Below are positions 33,877-42,431 of a stretch of 64,000 nt of DNA, piece after piece. The DNA is from Phycisphaerae bacterium (GTDB lineage Bacteria; Chloroflexota; Anaerolineae; 4572-78; J111): positions 1 to 64,000 of the forward strand of contig JANQQF010000189.1 of the NCBI GenBank assembly GCA_028285035.1, read 5' to 3'. A program made the translations under genes and the position numbers. The notes beneath the pieces are model-generated. The model had not been told where the DNA came from. It was given only the letters and a program-made list of their open reading frames with translations, and made no database searches. The number at the start of each line of letters is the position of its first letter. The first letter of the stretch is position 1.

Positions 33877-33905
33877 CAAACTTTACCTGAGATGTGAGGA
33901 AAACT

Positions 33906-34832
33906 ATGAAAAAAGCATTAGTCATTGGTTCTGAAGGTAATATTGGCGTACCCTTGGTCAAACATTTGCGGAGTAAGGGGTACGAGGTTTTGGAAACGGA
34001 TGTCCGACCAGGCTGGCGAGAGGGCTATCTGATGGCCGATATTAATCACCCCGTCGATTTGCTCCCGGCCTTTGATTGGCAACCGGATGTGGTGTTTATT
34101 CTGTCGGCGATGGTTAGTCGGGTTACGTGTGAGCAGGCCAGTGGGTTGGCGGTTGCTACGAATTTGGCGGGAATCAACAATGTGTTGCAGTTGTGCAAGC
34201 GGGTCAAGGCAAGAGTTGTTTTCTTTTCAACCTCAGAGGTGTATGGTCCCGAATGTGATCCAATGGATGAAAGTATTTCCGACCCTAAGCCCAACAATCG
34301 CTATGGTCTATCGAAGCTCCTCGGTGAGCAATTGGTGGAATATGAGGTCAGAACGTATGGCCTCAAAGCTGTTTCTATTCGCCCTTTTATGATTTATGAT
34401 GAAAACGAGAACTTTGGTGATTATCGCTCGGCTATGATCCGTTTTGCCAGCAATTTGGTGAGTGGCAAGCCGATTGAAGTACACAACGGCAGTGCCCGGG
34501 GCTGGCTACATGTCTCAGATGCGGTGCAGGCCATTGAAGCGGCGGCACACGTTGACGACTATTCGGTGATCAACATCGGCCACCCCGAGATTATCCCTAT
34601 TGCGGATCTGGCCGAGATGATCCGCAAAGAGGTTGGCGCCTCGGCTGATTTGGTGACCTATAAGGATTTGCCCCCACGGATGACACTGATTAAACGCCCC
34701 ATCTTGAAACGGCAAGCGGAGATTTTGGGCATCATCCCCAAAGTCAATCTTGAGGAAGGGGTGCGCCGAGTCTGCCAGCAGGTGCAGGCCCGAATTAGCT
34801 CTGGGGAGACCCTGTTAGTTAGTGAGTCATAA
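33906..34832 (+). CDS. NAD-dependent epimerase/dehydratase (extended SDR)
   Basis: A 308-residue nucleotide-sugar epimerase/dehydratase-like SDR. Rossmann motif GSEGNIGVPL (a GxxGxxG variant) at the start, catalytic Tyr-x3-Lys in RYGLSKLLG, and IRPFMIYD plus HVSDAVQAIEAA later. It should act on a nucleotide-activated sugar, e.g. a GalE/RfbB-like reaction. The start at 33906 is set by GAGGA 5 nt upstream; a GTG 12 nt earlier is unlikely. It overlaps the next gene by TAATG. Confidence 0.88.
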   Translation: MKKALVIGSEGNIGVPLVKHLRSKGYEVLETDVRPGWREGYLMADINHPVDLLPAFDWQPDVVFILSAMVSRVTCEQASGLAVATNLAGINNVLQLCKRVKARVVFFSTSEVYGPECDPMDESISDPKPNNRYGLSKLLGEQLVEYEVRTYGLKAVSIRPFMIYDENENFGDYRSAMIRFASNLVSGKPIEVHNGSARGWLHVSDAVQAIEAAAHVDDYSVINIGHPEIIPIADLAEMIRKEVGASADLVTYKDLPPRMTLIKRPILKRQAEILGIIPKVNLEEGVRRVCQQVQARISSGETLLVSES

Positions 34833-35923
34833 TGAAGTCGACCCGAATTTTGCTATTGTATGCCCAATCATCTGCCAATAACACCTTGTCGTATCAGGTT
34901 GGTTGGCCCGAGCATTTCCTGCGCGACCCCCGCTTTGAGTGTATTCCGATTAACTTGGCAGATCATCGACTGGTGGTGCAAGCGCGGGGTTTTTTCTTGA
35001 CCCGTTTTAAGAACTTTGAGGCCGTTGTGCTGTTGCACTCAGTCTTCTCAAATCGCTCATTTTTAACAAAATGGCTTTTTGAGGCGATCCAACAGACCAA
35101 ACAACCCAAGCTTTATTTCATCGGCAATGAGTATAAGCTGATGCCGGAGAAGATGGATTTTTCCGAAGCCTTGGGTGTCTCGGTGTTGATTAGCCAATGC
35201 AATGCGGCAGATGTGCACGCTTTGTATCACGACAGGTTAGGATGTCAGGTCGCCTATGTGCCAAATACGGGCCTCAATCCTGAGATGTTTTCTCCGAAAG
35301 TGCCGTTTGAGGAGCGCCCTATCGACATTGGCTATCGCGCTTTTGATGCTCCTTTTTATTTAGGGCACAACGAACGACGGCGTATCGCTGACTATTTTTT
35401 AGAGCAGGGTCCAGCCTACAACCTTTCGCTCGACATCTCGATGGACTCAGCCAAGCGGTTGGACTCGCCGGCTTGGGCCGATTTTCTCAACCAATGCAAG
35501 GGGCAAATCGGAACAGAAGCGGGCGGTGATTTTTTTGAGCTAACAGACGCCTCCCGGTGGGCCGTGATTAAGCACCTGGAGACCCACCCGAACGCAATGA
35601 TGGACGACGTTTTTGAGAGGTTCTTCAAAGATTATAAAAAACCAGTCCCCCTACGTATTTTGAGCGGACGAAACATCGAAGCAGCGGCCACGAAAACGGT
35701 CCAAATTTTGTTTGAGGGGCGCTACAACGATCATTTTCAACCTGATGAACATTACATCGCCTTGAAGAAAGATTATAGCAACATTGATGAGGTGATGACC
35801 AAGTTTAGAGATCAGAATTACTGTTTGCAAATCACTGAGAATGCCTATAATATGGCGATTCAAGAATTCACCTATGAACGACTCCTTGAACGGTTCGATC
35901 AAATTTTACAGCCATTATTGTAA
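34832..35923 (+). CDS. GT-B glycosyltransferase family protein
   Basis: A 363-residue cytoplasmic protein with weak similarity to CgeB/Glyco_trans_1_2-type glycosyltransferases: an N-terminal LLLYAQSSANNT region, a middle segment with VAYVPNTGLNPEMFSPK preceding the sugar-nucleotide half, and the closing YNMAIQEFTYERLLERFDQIL that is typical of that family's C-terminal helix. The donor binding motif is not clear. It is translationally coupled to the epimerase gene. Confidence 0.65.
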   Translation: MKSTRILLLYAQSSANNTLSYQVGWPEHFLRDPRFECIPINLADHRLVVQARGFFLTRFKNFEAVVLLHSVFSNRSFLTKWLFEAIQQTKQPKLYFIGNEYKLMPEKMDFSEALGVSVLISQCNAADVHALYHDRLGCQVAYVPNTGLNPEMFSPKVPFEERPIDIGYRAFDAPFYLGHNERRRIADYFLEQGPAYNLSLDISMDSAKRLDSPAWADFLNQCKGQIGTEAGGDFFELTDASRWAVIKHLETHPNAMMDDVFERFFKDYKKPVPLRILSGRNIEAAATKTVQILFEGRYNDHFQPDEHYIALKKDYSNIDEVMTKFRDQNYCLQITENAYNMAIQEFTYERLLERFDQILQPLL

Positions 35924-35962
35924 GCCAGTACCACACCTTACTCCAGATACACGAGGCGATAA

Positions 35963-37195
35963 ATGAAACAATTTATCCTCAATACATTGCAGCGGCACAA
36001 GAAAGGTTGGCTTGGGCTGGAAGCCCTACAATCGTTCCAAGGTACATGGCGGAGCGTGACCGAAGCAGAGCCGCCTCGTCCGCTTGATTTGAGCCAAGCC
36101 AAGGTCTTCGCCGAATTTGTCAGAGATGATGGGCAACGGGTGTCCCTGTATGAGGGGTACCGTAATCGGATTAAGGATAGTTGGAAGTTGGGGTTTTGGC
36201 CCACGAAGGCATTGTTGGCGATTAAAAATCGAGTGACCTTGCCATCACAGGCTGCCTCGCTGGTGCAAGCCTTGATGATGGGGCGGACATTGTCTGCGCC
36301 ATTGATTGAATTGGCCGATGTGGTGGCAGAATTGCAGCGGCAATATCCTGATGTATTGATCGAGTCGAGCATCATTTGTCCGTTGACGGATCGCAACATT
36401 ATTGCCGCTCACCTTACCCCCAAGCAGGTTGAGAAGATGGCTCACTCCTATCGGCTCAACGCCCAAGCCCGGCTACAAAAATACCTCTACTGGACTAACA
36501 ACACGGCCCTAGACACAGTAACAGCTTTAGAGACAGGCTGTGGGATTGGTTATGCGGTGGCTGCTTTAGCCACGTTTGGGGTTGGCAAATCAATGGGGGT
36601 CGATAACCTGTCACCAGATGTGCGCTGGATCCACGAGCGATCAGCCGTGTTGACCAAAATGGGGGCTGGTGATAGCCCACAGATTTTGCCGGGTGATTTG
36701 CACCAACTCCCCTTTGATGATAACGCCTTTCATTTTATGTATAGTTCATCCGTTCTAGAGCATGTGCATGATTTGTCGCAAGCCTTTCGAGAGATGTTTC
36801 GGGTGCTCAAGCCCGGCGGGGTGATGATCCACGAGGCCGATCCTTATTTCTCACCTAAAGGCGGGCATTCCTCCTGTACCCTCGATTTTCCGTGGGGGCA
36901 CGCTCGTCTGCGGCCTGCCGAATTTCGCCGCTACATTCAGGAATTTCGGCCTCACGAATATGACCACACTATGGCAATGTACAACACCCTATTCAACCAG
37001 CCCCGCGTCTCCCTCAATCAAATCGAACAGGCGATTGGTAATGCTGGCTTGATGTTACTGGACTGGAAGGAAGGCAAAGATGTGACACACCTACCCTCGG
37101 CGGAGATATGGCAAGAGGTGAGTGACGTTTATCCTGATATTGGCTTCCGAGATTTGACCACCAACTTTTTGGGTGTGGTTGCAATGAAGGGGTGA
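35963..37195 (+). CDS. class I SAM-dependent methyltransferase with N-terminal extension
   Basis: A 410-residue protein. The C-terminal half is a type-11 methyltransferase: ALETGCGIGYAVAALATFG (motif I), MGVDNLSPDV, HQLPFDDNAFHFMYSSSVLEHV (motif II-III region) and FRVLKPGGVMIHEADPYF. The N-terminal about 150 residues are a helical region without a domain I recognise. It may methylate a sugar or polyprenyl intermediate in the glycan locus. The next gene starts 3 nt after its stop. Confidence 0.85.
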   Translation: MKQFILNTLQRHKKGWLGLEALQSFQGTWRSVTEAEPPRPLDLSQAKVFAEFVRDDGQRVSLYEGYRNRIKDSWKLGFWPTKALLAIKNRVTLPSQAASLVQALMMGRTLSAPLIELADVVAELQRQYPDVLIESSIICPLTDRNIIAAHLTPKQVEKMAHSYRLNAQARLQKYLYWTNNTALDTVTALETGCGIGYAVAALATFGVGKSMGVDNLSPDVRWIHERSAVLTKMGAGDSPQILPGDLHQLPFDDNAFHFMYSSSVLEHVHDLSQAFREMFRVLKPGGVMIHEADPYFSPKGGHSSCTLDFPWGHARLRPAEFRRYIQEFRPHEYDHTMAMYNTLFNQPRVSLNQIEQAIGNAGLMLLDWKEGKDVTHLPSAEIWQEVSDVYPDIGFRDLTTNFLGVVAMKG

Positions 37196-37198
37196 TGG

Positions 37199-37909
37199 AT
37201 GACTGAAATTTTAGGCTTGATCCCGGCTCGAGGTGGCTCTAAAGGCGTACCGCGCAAAAATATTGTCGAGGTCGCGGGTAAACCGCTGATCGCTTGGACG
37301 ATTGAGACGGCGTTGGCGTGCCACAGTATCGGGCGAGTGTTGGTCTCGACGGATGATGAAGAGATCGCCGGGATTGCTGGACAGTACGGGGCCGAGGTGC
37401 CCTTTTTGCGCCCCACTGAATTTGCTCAGGATGATACGACCGATTTGCCTGTCTATCAGCACGCGCTTGAATGGCTGGCCAAGAACGAAGATTACCACCC
37501 CAAAATTGTGGTCTGGCTCCGGCCCACCGCCCCACTGCGGCGCGGGCAGGACATCGAGGCGGCCATTCAGTTATTGATCGATACGCAAGGGGATTGGGTT
37601 CGTTCGGTCTGCGCGGCGGAACATCACCCCTACTGGATGAAGCGCATTGAGGGGGATCAGAAGTTACTCCCGTTTGTTGAAGGGATTGATGAGACTGGCT
37701 TTCTACGCCGCCAGTTGCTGCCCCCCGTCTTTCGCTTGAACGGGGTGGTGGATGTGACCTGGGCCAAAACGGTTCAGGCGGGTAATTTGTATAGTGGCGA
37801 TGTGCGTGGCTATGAAATGCCTCTGGAGCGTAGCCTCGATATTGATAATAAGGTTGATTTGGCGATGATGGATATGATGTTGCGGCTGAGAGGAGCAGAC
37901 AATGATTGA
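37199..37909 (+). CDS. neuA: CMP-nonulosonate (acylneuraminate) cytidylyltransferase
   Basis: A 236-residue nucleotidyltransferase that activates a sialic-type (nonulosonic) acid with CTP. Diagnostic motif PARGGSKGVPRKNIVEVAGKP at residues about 7-27, then LVSTDDEEIA and LRPTAPLRR. The partner gene order neuA-neuB-neuD supports the assignment. The exact acid (neuraminic, legionaminic or pseudaminic) cannot be told. It overlaps neuB by 8 nt. The symbol is given by family; it could also be called legF or pseF. Confidence 0.9.
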   Translation: MTEILGLIPARGGSKGVPRKNIVEVAGKPLIAWTIETALACHSIGRVLVSTDDEEIAGIAGQYGAEVPFLRPTEFAQDDTTDLPVYQHALEWLAKNEDYHPKIVVWLRPTAPLRRGQDIEAAIQLLIDTQGDWVRSVCAAEHHPYWMKRIEGDQKLLPFVEGIDETGFLRRQLLPPVFRLNGVVDVTWAKTVQAGNLYSGDVRGYEMPLERSLDIDNKVDLAMMDMMLRLRGADND

Positions 37910-38960
37910 GCCAGTAGCTATTGAAAATCGGCAAGTTGGTCCCGGTCACTCGTGCTATATAATTGCCGAAGCAGGAGTAAACCACAACGGTGATATGGCT
38001 CTGGCCCACCAGTTGATCGACGCAGCAGTAAAAGCTGGGGCAGATGCCATCAAATTCCAAAGCTTTGTCACCGAGGATTTGATTACCGCCGACACCCCCA
38101 AGGCCAATTATCAAGTTGAAACCACCGGGGAACCGGGTAGTCAATACAACATGCTCAAATCCTTGGAACTCACTGGACCACAACACGCCGAGTTAAAGGC
38201 CCATTGTGACGAGTCTGGCATTTTGTATTTGTGTACACCCTATGAAAACAAAAGCGTCGATATGCTGGATGAACTTGGCATCGGGGCCTACAAAATCGCT
38301 TCGACCGATACCACCAACATTCCCTTCCTGCGATACCTCGCCAGCAAAAATCGGTCCGTCATTTTATCGACCGGGATGTCTACCCTTGGTGAAGTTGAGT
38401 TGGCGGTGAACGCGCTGTGGGAAGGTGGTTTGCGGGAGAAAACGATTATTCTCCATTGCACCTCTGAATACCCCACCCCGATTGAGGAGGCCAACCTGCG
38501 GGCGATTGGCACGATGGAGCGGGCCTTTGCTTGTCCTATCGGCTTTTCCGATCACACCCCCGGCATCGGAGTCAGCCCGTGGGCAGTGGCTGTGGGGGCG
38601 TGTATGCTGGAGAAACATTTCACACTAGATCGAGATTTGCCCGGCCCCGACCATCGAGCTTCGCTGGAGCCGAATGAGTTGGCGACATTGGTCCAAACGG
38701 TGCGGCAGGTTGAAACGGCCTTGGGCGATGGGCGCAAACGTCCGATGCCGAGCGAGATCGGTAACAAGCCTTTTATGCAAAAAAGTATCGTGGCGGTTCA
38801 AGATATTGCTGCGGGAGAGACGATCGCGGCTAACGCTCTGAGCTGCAAACGCCCGGCCACGGGGCTGTCGCCAGCCTTGTGGGATGATGTGGTTGGTAAA
38901 TCGGCAGCCCGTCCGATCAAAGCGGGGGAGATTTTGAATTTTGGTGCGATTGCATGGTAA
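37902..38960 (+). CDS. neuB: N-acetylneuraminate synthase family protein (NeuB/LegI-type) with SAF domain
   Basis: A 352-residue enzyme that condenses phosphoenolpyruvate with a hexosamine derivative to form a nine-carbon nonulosonic acid. TIM-barrel start CYIIAEAGVNHNGDMALAHQ and AGADAIKFQSF, active-site region STGMSTLGEVE, GFSDHTPGIGVS, EKHFTLDRDLPGPDHRASLEP, and a C-terminal antifreeze-like SAF domain (SIVAVQDIAAGETI, KRPATGLSP) that caps the substrate. It overlaps neuA and neuD, so the three are one translational unit. Confidence 0.92.
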   Translation: MIEPVAIENRQVGPGHSCYIIAEAGVNHNGDMALAHQLIDAAVKAGADAIKFQSFVTEDLITADTPKANYQVETTGEPGSQYNMLKSLELTGPQHAELKAHCDESGILYLCTPYENKSVDMLDELGIGAYKIASTDTTNIPFLRYLASKNRSVILSTGMSTLGEVELAVNALWEGGLREKTIILHCTSEYPTPIEEANLRAIGTMERAFACPIGFSDHTPGIGVSPWAVAVGACMLEKHFTLDRDLPGPDHRASLEPNELATLVQTVRQVETALGDGRKRPMPSEIGNKPFMQKSIVAVQDIAAGETIAANALSCKRPATGLSPALWDDVVGKSAARPIKAGEILNFGAIAW

Positions 38961-39616
38961 ACAAGATGACTGAAGCAAAACGACCCGTGATTGTGATTGG
39001 GGCTGGAGGACAAGCCAGAGTTGTTTCATCGATTCTGGCCCGCTCCGACAGGTTTGAAGTTGTTGGCTTTTTGGATTACGTGTCCACAACGGCTGGCGAA
39101 CAGATTGGTGAAAAGACTGTGTTGGGCGATCACAGCTTGTTGCCCGACTTACTGGCCCAAGGGGTGAAACACGCGATTGTGGCGGTGGGGGACAATGCCA
39201 TTCGCACCAAACATTTCAATACCCTGACCCAAATGGGCTTTGAACTCATCAATGTTATCCACCCGACCGCGCTCATTGAGGATGGGGCGACGCTGGGCTG
39301 TGGAAACGTCGTCGCTGCGGGGGCGATTATCTGTTGTTATACCCAAATTGGCGACAATTGCATCATCAACACCGGGGCCATCGTCGAGCACGAAACGCGA
39401 GTCGGCAGCAACGTGCACATTGCCCCTGGGGTCAACATCGCTGGGCGAGTGAAGATTGGCTCGAACACCTTTGTCGGCATTGGCGTGACCGTGAAAGAGT
39501 ATCTGACCCTTGGTGAAAATGCCACCGTTGGGGCGGGGGCTGTCGTCCTCAAGGACATTCCAGCGAATGTCATCGCCTATGGTGTGCCCGCCGAAATTAG
39601 GCGCGAGAAGGAATAA
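38954..39616 (+). CDS. neuD: NeuD-family sugar O/N-acyltransferase with left-handed beta-helix
   Basis: A 220-residue acetyltransferase of the NeuD/PglD type. N-terminal Rossmann-like half (VIVIGAGGQARVVSSIL) and a C-terminal hexapeptide left-handed beta-helix with the catalytic His in ETRVGSNVHIAPGV region and the tail GVPAEIRREKE. Family members acetylate the amino sugar or the acid itself during sialic/legionaminic acid synthesis. It overlaps neuB by 7 nt. Start at 38954 or 38966 (second Met) both possible. Confidence 0.9.
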   Translation: MVNKMTEAKRPVIVIGAGGQARVVSSILARSDRFEVVGFLDYVSTTAGEQIGEKTVLGDHSLLPDLLAQGVKHAIVAVGDNAIRTKHFNTLTQMGFELINVIHPTALIEDGATLGCGNVVAAGAIICCYTQIGDNCIINTGAIVEHETRVGSNVHIAPGVNIAGRVKIGSNTFVGIGVTVKEYLTLGENATVGAGAVVLKDIPANVIAYGVPAEIRREKE

Positions 39617-39620
39617 ATTT

Positions 39621-40478
39621 GTGAACCTGTACGCCTCGACAGCCTGTATCCCTGATAACCACAACTTTCTCGAAACCGTCGAACGATTACAGTCCGCCGG
39701 GATAGACCAGATTGAAGTTGGCTCATCACATCGATATTTCCCAAACCAAAATGTGGATAGCCTGCAATCCTATTCCAGTCAGTTTTTGGTACATAACTAT
39801 TTCCCGCCTGTTGCTGACCCATTTGTGCTCAATTTGGCTTCACCAGATGAGCGAACCCGACAACAAAGTATCGATCATATCAAACGGGCTATTCGCTTGA
39901 GTGCCGATCTCAAGGCCCCGTTCTATTCATTTCACGCCGGATTTGTCACTGACCCGTCCGGTTTTGGCACAACCAGCTATATTTTTCCGGCCCCAGAGTC
40001 GGAGGCCGAGGTTAAGGCCGCGCTGAGCCGGTTTGTCTCGGCCTTGGAAGAGGTGGACCAAGTCGCACAACCGCTTGGTATTCGACTTTTGGTGGAGAAC
40101 AATGTTTGTCCACCAGACTTAAAAGGCAAACTTTTGTTGCAAACGGCTACCGAGTTTGACGTGCTTTTTGAGCGATTGGAGTCCAAGAACATCGGTCTTT
40201 TGCTCGATTTTGGCCACCTCAATGTAACCGCCGCCACCTTCGGGTTTGACCGGATGACCTTTATCGAACGGGTAGCTGATCACATTGGGGCCTTTCACCT
40301 CCACGATAATGATGGCACCGCAGACCAGCATCAGCCGCCAGCTATCGATAGCTGGACGTTGCAGGTATTGCGACAGCCGAAATTTGCTGATACATCCGTC
40401 GTGGTTGAGGCTCGTTTTGAAACGACGCGTAAGTTGAACGACTGTATGATTTGGCTTGAAGCCAATTTGAGGGCATAG
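39621..40478 (+). CDS. sugar phosphate isomerase/epimerase family TIM-barrel protein
   Basis: A 285-residue xylose-isomerase-like TIM barrel (AP-endonuclease-2 family). Metal ligands are expected in FHAGFVTDP, LLVENNVCP, LLLDFGHLNV and HLHDNDGTADQHQP. GTG start at 39621 with AAGGA 8 nt upstream; the longer frame back to 39510 lies inside neuD and is rejected. Its place between neuD and the candidate sialyltransferase suggests a role in supplying or altering a sugar for the nonulosonate branch, though no 2-epimerase of NeuC type is present and I do not claim it replaces one. Confidence 0.8.
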   Translation: MNLYASTACIPDNHNFLETVERLQSAGIDQIEVGSSHRYFPNQNVDSLQSYSSQFLVHNYFPPVADPFVLNLASPDERTRQQSIDHIKRAIRLSADLKAPFYSFHAGFVTDPSGFGTTSYIFPAPESEAEVKAALSRFVSALEEVDQVAQPLGIRLLVENNVCPPDLKGKLLLQTATEFDVLFERLESKNIGLLLDFGHLNVTAATFGFDRMTFIERVADHIGAFHLHDNDGTADQHQPPAIDSWTLQVLRQPKFADTSVVVEARFETTRKLNDCMIWLEANLRA

Positions 40479-40480
40479 AC

Positions 40481-41335
40481 GTGGGATCAATATTGTCTCG
40501 GGTGTTTGAGAAATTTGTTGGGGAACTGGAACGAGCGCCAATTCGCTTTACGGCGTGGCAGCAAAATCAGCGACCACAACAACCTTACCATTTTTTATCC
40601 GTGGATTCCTTGCAACAGACTCGTCGTAGTGACATCGTGCTGATTTTTGGGGCAGGCTACTCGCTTAATGACATCACTGCTGAAATGTGGGCGCAACTGG
40701 CTGCGTATGATACCATGGGCTTTAATTACTTTGTCCACCAGGATTTTATTCGGATGGATTATCACCTGATTCGGGAGATTGGCGGTAATGACCGTGACCC
40801 CAATAGTTGGCAACCTCGTTTGGATGAATATGCTAGGTTGATTGGGAAAAATCCGCACTATCGAGACACAGTATTCTTGGTGCAGGGTGGCTGGCGGGCT
40901 ATCAATGGTAATCGAATGATTGGTTTGGGGAAGCTGCCGGCAAATGCTCGAATATTCCGCTTCAAAAATAAATCACCCAAACATCCAATCCCCCCTAGCC
41001 GGACCTTTACTCAGGGTCTGGTGCACAGCTACGCTACATTGATTGACTGTGTGAATTTCGCCTACATTCTCGGCTGGCGTCACATTGTGTTGGTGGGGGT
41101 TGATTTGTATGATCGTCGCTATTTTTGGCTGAAAGAGAATGAAACGCGTGATATCGATGCCGCCCGGGGAAACACCCATCAGGATACCCATAACACAGCC
41201 CAGCCTGTTATCCAATTTCTTGGCTATTGGCACGATCTTTTGGCAACTGAGGGAATCACCTTGTCAGTTCATAATCCACGCTCCTTGCTGGCTGAGGTAA
41301 TGCCAGTGTATGAGCAGACTCAAAGCGACTCGTGA
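40481..41335 (+). CDS. GT42/DUF115-like protein, candidate nonulosonate (sialyl) transferase
   Basis: A 284-residue protein with the texture of CstI/CstII-type sialyltransferases and DUF115: a nucleotide-binding start IVLIFGAGYSLNDITAEMW, GFNYFVHQDF, and the later TFTQGLVHSYATLIDCVNFAYILGWRHIVLVGVDLYD, which matches the GVYMCAVAIALGYKEIYLSGIDFY region of CstII by memory. Its position straight after neuA-neuB-neuD and before other glycosyltransferases makes transfer from a CMP-nonulosonate the natural hypothesis. GTG start with GAGGG 7 nt upstream. Family call is moderately secure, activity is inferred. Confidence 0.65.
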   Translation: MGSILSRVFEKFVGELERAPIRFTAWQQNQRPQQPYHFLSVDSLQQTRRSDIVLIFGAGYSLNDITAEMWAQLAAYDTMGFNYFVHQDFIRMDYHLIREIGGNDRDPNSWQPRLDEYARLIGKNPHYRDTVFLVQGGWRAINGNRMIGLGKLPANARIFRFKNKSPKHPIPPSRTFTQGLVHSYATLIDCVNFAYILGWRHIVLVGVDLYDRRYFWLKENETRDIDAARGNTHQDTHNTAQPVIQFLGYWHDLLATEGITLSVHNPRSLLAEVMPVYEQTQSDS

Positions 41336-42411
41336 TGAAAGTGAGCATCGGCTTTAAGCTGCAATCTGGGCCTTGGGGTGGGGGTAATCTGTTTGGCAAG
41401 GCTTTACACAAATACCTGCAAGACCGAGATGTTGAGGTTATGTTTGATCTACAAGACTCTGATCTTGATATTATTTTGTTAACTGAGCCAAGACCAACCT
41501 CACAATCGTCGGCGTTTACGGATAAAGATATCCTTCGCTATTTACGCTTTCAGAATCCAAACGCCTTGGTGGTGCATCGGGTGAATGAGTGTGATGAACG
41601 TAAGGGGACGCACGGGGTGAACCGCACCTTGATGCTAGCCAATCGCTGTGTTGACTGTACAGTGTTTGTGTCGGACTGGTTGCGCCAGACCTTGACCAAA
41701 CAGGGACAATTTTCAGAATGCCAACGGGTGATTCTCAATGGTTCCGACCCTGAAATCTTTCACGCAGACGGCTATCAACCTTGGGATGGTCAGGGGCCAT
41801 TAAGATTGGTGACACATCATTGGGGGGCGAGCTGGCTCAAAGGATTTGATATTTATTCAAAATTGGATGACCTGCTTGCAACAGATACCTACCGCAACAA
41901 AATTGATTTTACCTATATTGGCAATCTCCCTGATGGATTTGAGTTCAAAAACGCGACCTACATCCCCCCGAGATCGGGGGTTGAGTTAGCCGATCTCATT
42001 CGGCAACATCATGTGTATATCACAGCCTCACGAAATGAACCGGGCAGTAATCATCAAAACGAAGGGGCCTTGTGCGGTTTACCATTATTCTATCTGGAAA
42101 ATGCGAGTATGCCTGAATATTGCCACGACTTTGGCCTGGGCTTTCAGATTGAGAATTTTGAGCAAAAATTAGATGAGATGTCCGAAAGCTATGCCAAATG
42201 GGTGGTACGAATGAAAGATTTTTCGTTTACTACGGAGCGGACTTGTGCGGCGTATTATCAATTGTTTGAGCAACTGTTAGCCCAGCGGCAGGAATTGATA
42301 GAAAAACGGCAGTGGCCGACTCGACCCACTGCCTTGCTCGAGAGTTTGATGCCGAAACAAATGGAAAAGTTATTGTATCGGATTAAAAAACGCCTTGCTT
42401 TTAGCCGGTAG
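41335..42411 (+). CDS. glycosyltransferase, GT4/GT1-like
   Basis: A 358-residue GT-B glycosyltransferase. N-terminal VSIGFKLQSGPWGGGNLFGKAL resembles the acceptor-side glycine loop, VHRVNECDERKGTHGVN and VFVSDWLRQTL are typical of GT4 enzymes, and HHWGASWLKGFD and YITASRNEPGSNHQNEGALCGLPLFYL is the donor-binding E-x7-E region. ATG at 41335 overlaps the TGA of the previous gene. Sugar donor and acceptor unknown. Confidence 0.85.
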   Translation: MKVSIGFKLQSGPWGGGNLFGKALHKYLQDRDVEVMFDLQDSDLDIILLTEPRPTSQSSAFTDKDILRYLRFQNPNALVVHRVNECDERKGTHGVNRTLMLANRCVDCTVFVSDWLRQTLTKQGQFSECQRVILNGSDPEIFHADGYQPWDGQGPLRLVTHHWGASWLKGFDIYSKLDDLLATDTYRNKIDFTYIGNLPDGFEFKNATYIPPRSGVELADLIRQHHVYITASRNEPGSNHQNEGALCGLPLFYLENASMPEYCHDFGLGFQIENFEQKLDEMSESYAKWVVRMKDFSFTTERTCAAYYQLFEQLLAQRQELIEKRQWPTRPTALLESLMPKQMEKLLYRIKKRLAFSR

Positions 42412-42431
42412 TTGTCTAAGGTCACTTTGTT

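Noticed and set aside
37239..38186. 315-codon minus-strand frame opposite neuA-neuB
   Set aside because: Antisense to two clear genes; product is Arg/Ser/Pro-rich without known features.
39510..39620. Longer N-terminus for the TIM-barrel isomerase
   Set aside because: Would overlap the end of neuD in another frame; GTG at 39621 has a proper RBS and gives a normal barrel start.
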